This document shows positions 1-7,405 of a DNA stretch of 14,483 nucleotides, piece by piece. The stretch is from Coemansia sp. RSA 1804 (lineage: Eukaryota; Kickxellomycota; Kickxellomycetes; Kickxellales; Kickxellaceae). The notes under the pieces were generated by a model that saw only the letters and a list, made by a program, of their open reading frames with translations, ran no database searches and was not told where the DNA came from. Positions within the stretch are counted from its first letter, which is position 1, and every line of letters begins with the position of its first letter. The position numbers were made by a program, and so were the translations under genes. The stretch lies in NCBI GenBank assembly GCA_027578815.1, contig JANBTH010000578.1, positions 1-14,483 on the forward strand, given 5' to 3'.

Positions 1-405
1 TGATATGCTTTTGAATCAGAGCTTTGCTTTTTTGTTTCATGAACTGTGTCTTTTTTGTTGTTTTGTTTTTTTGCCCTATAAGCGAAATGGATACAATAAA
101 AGCAAAGTAAACGTTTTGTGGCATCAGCTGTTGTCAATTTCATTATGTGACATAATTGTGTTAAAATCATTATCAGACAACTCTATATATTCTGTTGCTG
201 TATAATCCGTTTATACAATACCAGTGCTTGAATTACATCTTTTTTGTTACCAAATTACAAATAAGATTAATCTCATCTATTTAGGGTACGTAATCAGATA
301 TTTATTGTAAACATGGCTTTTTATTTCTCTTTCAGCCAAATGTATCTGAAAGGCAATAACATTATTTAATTTTCCTTCTTTCCTTTAACATGTTTTGTAG
401 CTGGC
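1..405. other. AT-rich flank, no supported gene
   Basis: The stretch is AT-rich with long T runs and no conserved-looking reading frame. It does hold intron-like signals on the plus strand: a GTACGT donor-like site at 286-291, a pyrimidine-rich acceptor ending in CAG at 335, and a second acceptor-like TTTTGTAG ending at 400, six bases before the ATG at 406. These may belong to the 5' part of the gene that follows, but I could not build upstream exons that join in frame. Confidence 0.4.
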
Positions 406-855
406 ATGCCTCAGAAGAATATTCCGAGACCGAAAAAGTTTGACCGCGAGTGGTACTGTCAATTGAGCAAGGATTTCATATTGTTCAATCACCAAAGTAC
501 CTTGGAGTCTATATATCAGACACCGGTTGACCATCTTGCAAAAGCCGTTGAACAGTTTTTGCTAACCAATAGCAGAGGTAAGAGCACTGGTCTGCACTGG
601 ATAGACACGCACAAGATCCGAGTTAATGGCAGTAGGAACCATGGCAGCCACCCAGACGACAGTTTCTTTAAAGTGAAATCAGTACAGGGTATGCAGTAGC
701 ATGACACAATAGCTATAGACTTTGTGGTCAGATCATAAAAGGCTTGATTGACATGGCAACGTTCCGCCCACACAGGTTTTCATTTGGAGTATCACTTGGA
801 AACAAGTGCAAGATTATCGCAAACTTTTGTTTTCGTGATAGTTGTTTTATATTAA
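406..855 (+). CDS. Hypothetical small protein, possibly two exons
   Basis: I do not recognise this protein. The first exon runs from ATG 406 to 688 and encodes a hydrophilic, basic segment beginning MPQKNIPRPKKFDREWYCQL. Unspliced, the frame stops at 697-699 after 97 residues. A GTATGC donor at 689 and a CACACAG acceptor at 775 define an 87-base phase-1 intron. Splicing it continues the frame to TAA at 853-855, giving about 120 residues with a hydrophobic C-terminal end. AATAAA at 854-859 overlaps the stop and could be the poly(A) signal. In-frame TAA at 367-369 limits extension upstream without another intron, and an acceptor-like TAG at 398-400 leaves room for an earlier exon. It may be a fragment of a larger decayed gene, like its neighbours. 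No domain can be named. Confidence 0.3.
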
Positions 856-1331
856 TAAATAATAATAAAACATCAGTAAAGAAAACTTCTATCGCAATCT
901 AAATTATTGGCACTTTTTATAGCTGCCAACTATTCAGTTACAAGAGAATACAAGTATTTGAATCACATCCTAATATGAACGTAATGGATCAATGTCCGTG
1001 ATTAAGCATTGCTGATCAAAAGGAATATAAATATTGGTTTTGCTCACTCTATTTCTTTGTTTCCCGTTTTTTCTTTAGTCTTTTGTTTTTGTTCTTTTAA
1101 CAATTAGCGACTTTTCACCCGCACTGAGCACTACACATACTTTTGGCAGCGCATTCAAAGGTGTTGCAATTTATAAGCGAGTGGGTCCGCCAGTCGAATT
1201 CATTTTAACTAATAGTCGATGATGCTGGCTTTCGTTTTCATCATTGCCGTGAATCCGTGAATCCAACCACAATAATTCATATATAGTCACCAGCCAGATT
1301 CCTCTTTTGATATTTCCTGCAACTCGTCTAA
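856..1331. other. Spacer and probable old promoter of the SDR relic
   Basis: This AT-rich spacer has no supported gene. It contains tandem AATAAA-like sequences near 856-869, a good TATA box at 1026-1033 and a T-rich stretch at about 1065-1100. A pair of ATGs at 1219 and 1222 opens only a 13-codon frame ending in TGA at 1258-1260. Confidence 0.4.
1026..1033 (+). promoter_or_regulatory. TATA box candidate upstream of SDR relic
   Basis: TATAAATA matches the TATA consensus exactly. It lies about 300 bases before the first readable codon of the SDR relic, with a T-rich stretch following, and is probably the remnant promoter of that gene. Confidence 0.4.
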
Positions 1332-2335
1332 TCGTCTCGATCTGTGTTCATTATTGGCCCTGGCTTCATCGGTGGAGAAATTCTGGATCTTCTGGTCAAA
1401 GAAGGATACGACGTAACAGCGTTGGTTCGCTCAGAATCCGCCGCTGCGACACTTCAGAAACAAACTGGAGCCAAAACCATAATTGGAGAACTGGACGATT
1501 TAACAACAATTCAAGATCAGGTCCGTGTCAGCGATATTGTTTTCCACACCGCAACAGCGCATCATTTGGCTTCGGTGCAGGCGGTGTTTGCAGGTATTCA
1601 CCAGCGCGCCCAAGACAACCAGCAAACCATCTACATCCATACCAGTGGCGCTACTCACCTGGCTGACAATAGCACTGGCGCCTTTAAAAGTGAGGTGATC
1701 CTTGATGATATATATCCTGAGTCCATCCCACTGGCAAAGCCTGCACCACGGCGTGAGGTCGACCATGCATTTTTACAGTGGCGAGAGAAAATCGGTGTAA
1801 AAGCGAAGTGCGGGGTCATGATCCCCCCTTAGTTTATGGAGTCAGTCAATTCGAGGCTCGCATGTCTATTCAAATTCCTGCGCTCGTTCGTTATGCATTG
1901 AAATACGGGGTTGCCAGCTATGTTGGCCAGGGTCTCTCGACATGGAGCCAGGTACACGTTCGAGACCTAGCTCGCGGATACGTTACCATCGTGCATTGGA
2001 TGGAACAGACAACTGCCGATGAGGTTCTGAGCAACCCTTACTGGTTTTGTGAAAATGGAGATGACCTGGTATGGTATGATTGCGCCAAAGCTATCGGGGA
2101 GGCACTTCACGCTGCTGGTTATCTGGAGAGCCCAATTCCCAAAACCATCCCTCCAGAAACATATGGAGATATTTTTGGAGATGCGACTCCTCTAGCACTA
2201 GGATCTAACTCGCGCAATAAAGCGAGTCGGCTAAGGAGCCTAGGATGGAAACCGGTGGAGAAATCCTTGTTTACAACGCTCCGGGAAGACGAGTTGCCCG
2301 TCATTCTCAAGAATGCGAAACCCCCTGCAGTGTAG
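1332..2335 (+). pseudogene. NAD(P)-binding SDR (epimerase/dehydratase-like) relic, frameshifted
   Basis: The translation resembles extended/atypical short-chain dehydrogenases of the NAD-dependent epimerase/NmrA-like type. It has an N-terminal Rossmann motif GPGFIGG (1356-1376), then EGYDVTALVR, a mid-domain SDIVFHTA, and the C-terminal-half motif VMIPPLVYGVSQF followed by IPALVRYALKYG and VHVRDLARGYV. The protein would be about 334 residues, normal for the family. Three things are wrong. No ATG lies between the in-frame TAA at 1329-1331 and the Rossmann motif, and no AG acceptor exists in that interval to supply one by splicing. The glycine motif is one residue shorter than the usual GxxGxxG. 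The frame breaks at a run of six C (1823-1828), where seven would read straight through MIPPLVYG. I see no clear YxxxK catalytic pair, and the substrate cannot be inferred. The missing start argues for a true pseudogene rather than a sequencing slip alone. Confidence 0.75.
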
Positions 2336-3218
2336 TTATATAATATAAGGATATATTGGGTAACTAGAAAAATGACTAAAGGAAGTCAACCTAGATTCCA
2401 CATTGAATCCTGTAGGAAGATGTTTTATTAGCAGTCTTGTTTTCCTACGCTGGTAAGTTTACTTTTTTCTTGTCTTTATTATTTGAATGTTCATGTCCTC
2501 CCATAGCAGGACCACTGAATGATATGTTATTTATTTATATTTTCTAATATGTATTTGTGACCGCAGCCTGTTTTCCAAGGCTTTGGATGTGCTTTTCCTA
2601 GTTTATTTTTTATGCCATTAGCTTCATTTCCCACGTCTTCACAATTGTTTATTAATAAACTAGTCTTTGTTTATACATTGTTGGTATCAGCGAATTTGAG
2701 GCTTCCTATCGATATTTTATTCGTATTGTTTTGACTAAAATTATTTTGGACGGTCACCGGCAATTTCTAAAGTCTTGGCTGTGCTTTATTTTCAGTCAGC
2801 GCTAGTATCTTGATTGTAATCGGACAGGAAAGCAAATAGTTATGAGCTGCTCCCAAATGTCAATTGTCTTGGTAGTGATTTTCCAAGCCTATTTTGTTAT
2901 GCCGATAACTACTAGTTATTTCCTTTTCTTTTTACTATTGCAGTAATAAACATGCACTGTAATTTATATATTCAGCACCTCAGAATGGAAAGCTACACGC
3001 ACACATTAATTAATATTTGCAAACTACACCAAATTCGGCATTAAACACAAAGCTAGAGTACGTGGTAGGTGCACAGACAGTCAAGGTGTATACCAATTTA
3101 AACCACTTATAAAAGTTTATGTTTCTTGTGGATAGAATATAAGTGTTAGCAGCAACAACTGCTGTATCGGATGAAGTCCATATTAAATGTATTTTTCACT
3201 ATTCAAAACAACTTGTAC
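2336..3218. other. AT-rich spacer without genes
   Basis: I see no gene in this 0.9 kb spacer between the SDR relic and the 3' end of the kinase relic. It is T-rich, with AATAAA at 2654-2659 on the plus strand and three loosely similar segments of about 25-38 bases (see findings). No tRNA boxes, terminal repeats or transposase frames are visible. Confidence 0.5.
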
Positions 3219-3224
3219 TTTATT
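3219..3224 (-). terminator. Poly(A) signal of the kinase relic
   Basis: Read on the minus strand this is AATAAA, 25 bases beyond the terminal TAG (3249-3251) of the kinase frame, which is a normal spacing. It supports the gene having once been a complete transcription unit. Confidence 0.5.
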
Positions 3225-3248
3225 GCTGCAAAAACATACCTATGTTGT

Positions 3249-6133
3249 CTACTTTCTGCGAGCATTCGTGTTTCCCTGGCTTCTTGAGCGCGTATTCAGC
3301 CTTTTGGACCGAGAACCTGCCTCAGCAGCAGCAATGTCTCCATCTGTGAGCTCGATATCGCCAATGAAGCGTTTGAATCCAGCAGCGCTTGTGCCAGATG
3401 AAGCTGAGTTAGCTTGAATATATTCCATTCTGTCTGTGATATACGACATAGTGGAAAAATTTGATCTCCTCTCGGGAAATTTTGCCAAGATAGCCTTTGA
3501 TAGACGCTTCATTGCGTAGAGCTTAGAAAACAAATACAAGACCAAATCGTTTTTTCCATTTAACAGTGGTCTGGTATCGTTATAAATGGGATCTTGAATA
3601 AGTCTGTCCAAGGTTTCGCAGAGATTTGTGTCTAGACGCACTCCTGTAGAGGGAGCAGTGACCAATTTAGTATGTAGGCGGAGGATTTCACTGTTAATAG
3701 CAAGGATTTTGCTCTGCACAATTAAAGCTGGCTCGGCCTCCCTCATTGGCAGCTGTCGAACAGTTTCTGTTGCCTCGTAAATTAGCGCAGAAAGCTTTAT
3801 AATCAGCTGTATAATCGCAGATACAGATACAGATGGAGTAGCCATAGACGGATTCTCTGCCGCCGTCAGAGAAAGAGAATCAAAAGCAGCAGTGGTGTTT
3901 TCATTTGCAGCGACGGCTTTTGCTTGAGCTTTGGCTTTTGCTTCCATTTTTTTCTCTTCCACTTTCTGCTTGGCTCTATCCTCACGGTTTTCTCCCCAAT
4001 CGAGAATGTGATCGTGTTTCTCGTCGCCAAGCAACACCTTGTAATACTCAGACCGGTCTTCGCCATCGCGAAGATCTTTCTTTCTGTCCAAAAGGTTATG
4101 TGCAATGCATCTGCCGTTACGATAAAACATAATAGTGCGCAGCTTGTCAGCCACCTCCAGAAACTCTTTATGTGCATCCTGGGCACCAAATATTCACGCA
4201 TAGTCGCTAGCGCCAACACCGCCGGCTTTGGCAATCGCAGATTTCTTGTTAGAAGAGTGTTCAAAGCCTGGTGAGTTGTTGTGATTAAATTCGCCAATGT
4301 AGCCAGCAAACAAACATCCCAGCACGACGTAGAACAGCGACTCAAAATCATCCCAAAGTCTTCGAGTTGCAGCAGCAGCGAGCATACGGATGCTCATGAA
4401 GCACATAGTATCAATCACAGGATCCTGCTCCTTCTCAATGGGTGAGTGCGAGTTGACATCAATGCCCCAGATGTTGTTTATATGCGAGCGAACATGGTCA
4501 GAGATGCTTCTGTCAATAAATCGTGCGTAACCCCAGTCAATAACAAAGACCTTGTCGCGGCGTACGGTTATGCTTCCCATTGATATGTCGTGGTGCAACA
4601 TGCCGGCGAAATTCGCCTGAACGAGATAGGCTGACACGTCTTGAACAATCTTCACGAGTATCTTGCGCCGTGCGCTTATTGACAGTTCATTCGGTTCACG
4701 TTTGTCATCAAAGTAGGTGTAGAGCGAATCGCCACAATACTCCATAATGATATACTCCAGACGATTGCCCAGGAAATCGGCGCAAATGATGCCACTGCTG
4801 TATACTTAGGGAATGCCTTTGACCCCGTTTAGGCGCAGAATGTCGTAGACAGCTCCCTCGGGTAGCCTGCTGACGGGAGTCCACGACAGCTTTAGCACTG
4901 CGCTCTTGCCTTCAAACTTGATATCGCATATGTAGGCAACGCGCCGATACACATGAACCTACTGGCAAATGTAGTCAACTATTTCGACCTTACAGGGCGT
5001 TTCAGATGTTGCGACTGCGACGGTGGCATTCTTGCATGTGCCTCCAAATAAAAGATATCTTGCCTTGCTCTTGGAGACGTCAACGATATGGCCAAACTTG
5101 TCCGACGGCTGCAAAAGCAGAAACCAAACATTCTGTAAAGCTCTCGCAATTCGACCTGCCTCCACCTCATCTGGCTGGTCGGAAGGGTAGAAGACGGAGC
5201 CAAGAAGAATGTTATCAGGGAATTTGCGCGAGAAAATGCACAAAGTCAAGTACCGCCCGTGAATGAGGACGACCGGAACAAACTTGCGTGTAAACTGCGC
5301 TTTCCAGACAGTCTGCACATACTTGCCTATCTGTCCGAGTACCTCATTATCTTTGTTTGCGTTCGGTGAAATATTGGCCTCTAATACAACGTGAACCGAA
5401 TCAATCGTGCTGACTGGAGAGCGAGTGTAGAATAGGATGCCACTGGGTTTGATCCCGCTGTAGCTTATTTGAGAGTATTCGCGGCTGTCGCAATAGAACA
5501 GGGATCTTCCCTCTGTGAACTCGTCCGGCAGATTACCCATGTCATATTGGATGCTTTGCAAGTAGTTCTGGAATGCGCCAAAGAGCGTGGTTTCTGTGAG
5601 CTTGGTCCTATAGTTCCTTTGGTCTCCAGTTAGCACTTGGGTTCCGCAGATGGCTGGCGCTTTATATGCCCACTTTTGAAAGAAATCCGTTGTCTGGGAC
5701 ACGAATTTCTCATATTGGGTTTCTAGTCCGAGGATATGAGTAAGCTTTTTAAACGAACTGATATTCCCCCCATTCCTTTTCAGAGCCGGCCCTTAGAGTC
5801 TCCCCAAGCTGAGCGTGCCTCAGCAAGTCCTTGGCGTTGCGGCATATGCTCTCGAAATCATCCTACTGCGCGTTATTGCAAGAGAGAGCGATAGCCAGCG
5901 TTCAGACCACATCAATACGGTTATTATAATGTACACATTATCTGGACTGCCGTGTTAGCATGTATGTTTGAGTTTAAAAAGTGCGACCTAAGCGCTGCTT
6001 GACAAAATATTGGTGTTCTTACCTGAACTTCGCTACTTGAACTATCCACGGACGCGTCTGAAGCAGTGCTCGCCAGGGTCGGCGAATTGTTGTCGGTAGT
6101 TAAAGAATGGATATAATGTTGGTAGTTTGTCAT
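3249..6133 (-). pseudogene. FunK1-like fungal protein kinase relic with three in-frame stops
   Basis: This is a fungal-type protein kinase of the FunK1 sort. Exon 1 is 6133-6023 (37 codons), ending CAG before a GTAAGA donor. A 160-base phase-0 intron (6022-5863) ends GCGCAGTAG. Exon 2 runs 5862-3249, for about 870 residues after allowing for three stops. Frame is lost at a run of six G (minus strand of 5766-5771), where five would read through. After that the whole gene lies in one frame, interrupted only by TAG 4959-4961, TAA 4806-4808 and TGA 4194-4196. Visible kinase elements are the N-lobe lysine in SAVLKLSW (about residue 361), the catalytic loop HHDISMGSI (D about 462), VIDWGYA in place of DFG (D about 479), and the FunK1-type block DDFESLFYVV. 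HRD Arg is His, and the metal-binding Asn is Ser. After the kinase domain comes a long tail with a Lys/Glu/Ala-rich coiled-coil stretch, a helical region and a basic C-terminus. The lesions make an intact product very unlikely. Confidence 0.85.
5863..6022 (-). other. Intron 1 of the kinase relic
   Basis: CAG before GTAAGA is a near-perfect donor. Inside are GCTAAC and CTGAAC branch-like sequences, and a CTCTCTCTT tract precedes GCGCAGTAG. Using the final TAG as acceptor gives a phase-0 join into codons DDFESICRNAK. Using the CAG three bases earlier would put an in-frame TAG at the exon start, and two acceptor-like sites further upstream also lead to early stops. Confidence 0.55.
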
Positions 6134-6743
6134 TTTGTAAAGAATAGAAGAAATATAAAAAGTACGGTGGTTGATTGCAGAATGTAAATGCAAGAAAGCG
6201 GGAAGGGGGTTAAACAGGGAAGGAAGGAGAAGGAAAAGAAGAAAGAAATATAATAGCGACTAAACAATAGCTGGGTAATGTTTTTTGTTTACTATAGCGG
6301 CTGATCAGATCATTTGCTTCGGATCGAACGGTGTGTCGCTGCCTAAAAGCGAAATCAGATTGCTTTATTTTAATGGGTTGAAAAGTTCATACACTATGCA
6401 TTTAGTTAAAACCGCTTTAGATTCCTACTATGGTCTGCTGTTGCTACACATCAAACATTTCCTTACATATAAACTATCCATTGTTTAATGATTGATGTAG
6501 ATGGCTGAACCAATTTTCTTGTCTCAGCAGTGCAGTTTGGGCAAAGGATTGGATGATTGTATATCTAAAATATTGAATGCGTTCCTTATTCGGGCATAAA
6601 TTCCTTCGCCATTCCCAATAATCAGTTTTTGTTGGTGGTAATTTTTTAGTTTGATCCGCTTATACCTATAAGGAACAAAAATCAGAATGGCAAACGGATT
6701 GGGTCTGAATCTGGATCCTGGAAGCCTAAAAAGATCACGTGAA
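6134..6743. other. Spacer: kinase leader and tRNA upstream region
   Basis: The first part (about 6192-6250) is purine-rich on the plus strand, so it is a pyrimidine-rich leader or promoter for the minus-strand kinase gene. The rest is AT-rich with no supported gene. A 67-codon open frame at 6285-6488 has no recognisable features. Confidence 0.45.
6735..6742. promoter_or_regulatory. TCACGTGA E-box palindrome beside tRNA
   Basis: This perfect 8-base palindrome has the CACGTG core bound by bHLH proteins of the Cbf1 type in fungi. It ends one base before the mature tRNA 5' end. An 8-base match is weak evidence, and any effect on the tRNA gene is speculative. Confidence 0.2.
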
Positions 6744-6816
6744 GGGGGTCTAGCTCAAATGGGAGAGCGCTCGCTTAGCATGCGAGAGGTACTGGGATCG
6801 ATACCCAGGTCCTCCA
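6744..6816 (+). tRNA. tRNA-Ala (anticodon AGC)
   Basis: A 73-base cloverleaf folds fully. The acceptor strands are GGGGGTC and GTCCTCC, with the G3:U70 pair (6746/6813) that marks alanine tRNAs. The D stem is GCTC/GAGC with GG in the loop, and the anticodon stem is CTCGC/GCGAG with loop TTAGCAT (AGC at 6777-6779). The variable loop has 5 bases, the T stem is CTGGG/CCCAG, and the discriminator is A at 6816. CCA is not encoded and there is no intron. A T5 pol III terminator follows at 6825-6829, with a longer T run after it. Two oddities stand out. The 6:67 acceptor position is T opposite T (6749/6810). The T loop is ATCGATA, so positions 54 and 60 are A instead of the usual T and pyrimidine, and both changes fall in the B box. 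It is probably a functional or recently diverged gene. Confidence 0.93.
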
Positions 6817-6824
6817 CAAAATAC

Positions 6825-6829
6825 TTTTT
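6825..6829 (+). terminator. RNA polymerase III terminator
   Basis: Five T residues lie 9 bases after the tRNA 3' end, with a run of nine or more T shortly beyond as backup. This is the standard pol III stop signal. Confidence 0.75.
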
Positions 6830-7000
6830 GTCTTTTTTTTTATTTCACATGTCTTTGAGGGTAATTTGGCTGATTTTATCAATGTTTTCTTTTTCAGGTG
6901 GCTGTTGACTGAGTAAAAAAAATTGGAAATAAATTAATATACACACGCTGGTAGAGAAGAAAGGAAAAAAGAGAGATAAGAAAGGTGTTACATTATGCGC

Positions 7001-7405
7001 TTAGGACGACGGTCTGGACGTCAGCTTGAGAAAGTGCATGGAGCTGCGGCGCGAAAGAAGCTTGTCCTTTAGGTTTGACAGTGTGTTGCGGCCGGATTCA
7101 CGGGTGGGCGATACTGAGCGCTTACGGTGTCTGCGCGTCAGCTGTACGGCCTGTGTTGGCTCGTCTTCGTTGTCAGAATCGAGGTCCAGCCACGACCCAG
7201 CCAGGTTGATGCGTGGCATGGGAGCGTTCCATCCGTTGGAGGGTAGGCCTGTAGGCGAGGGAGGCATGGTGCCGAAGAAGGAGGAGTTGCTTTTGTTGGA
7301 AGAAGCACTGGGACTGTACTGGGCATGGTGGTAGTCGTTGTACATTGTGTAGGGCTCGTAGGTCGGCAGAGGAATGTCAAAGTGAACATGGAACTCCCGA
7401 GGCAT
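7001..7405 (-). CDS. Hypothetical Ser/Arg-rich small protein, 134 aa
   Basis: I do not recognise this protein. The first ATG of the frame is at 7405, giving 134 residues ending in TAA at 7001-7003. The N-terminus (PREFHVHFDIPLPTYEPY) is aromatic and proline-containing. The middle is Ser/Asn/Pro-rich, followed by a compact motif WLDLDSDNEDE that looks like an acidic casein-kinase-2 type site. The C-terminal third is basic, with possible basophilic-kinase sites RKRSVSP and SRRSSM. There is no signal peptide or membrane segment, and it is probably largely disordered. The frame continues 11 codons upstream to a TTTTTTAG acceptor-like sequence near 7443, so an earlier exon is possible. A pyrimidine-rich leader (minus strand of about 7447-7530) precedes it. 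GC-rich codon endings and a clean frame argue that it is real. A regulatory phosphoprotein is only a guess. Confidence 0.6.
   Translation of the reverse strand: MPREFHVHFDIPLPTYEPYTMYNDYHHAQYSPSASSNKSNSSFFGTMPPSPTGLPSNGWNAPMPRINLAGSWLDLDSDNEDEPTQAVQLTRRHRKRSVSPTRESGRNTLSNLKDKLLSRRSSMHFLKLTSRPSS

Noticed and set aside
5..205. 66-codon open frame at the left end
   Set aside because: AT-rich and hydrophobic from T runs, with no domain or good context. Not reported as a gene.
1792..1832. A short GT...AG intron around the SDR frameshift (about 38 bases ending CCCCTTAG)
   Set aside because: It would restore the frame but remove the conserved VMIPPL segment and is shorter than plausible introns. 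A missing C explains the shift better.
4959..4993. A 32-35 base GTAAGG...CAGTAG intron removing the TAG in the kinase relic
   Set aside because: Too short, and it would delete sequence that aligns continuously with the start of the kinase N-lobe.
3249..5702. Reassigned stop codons or programmed readthrough in the kinase gene
   Set aside because: All three stop types occur in frame, and other genes in the window end normally at TAG or TAA, so a variant code is not supported.
6687..6908. 73-codon frame spanning the tRNA gene
   Set aside because: Most of it is the tRNA read as protein. The rest is T-run sequence.
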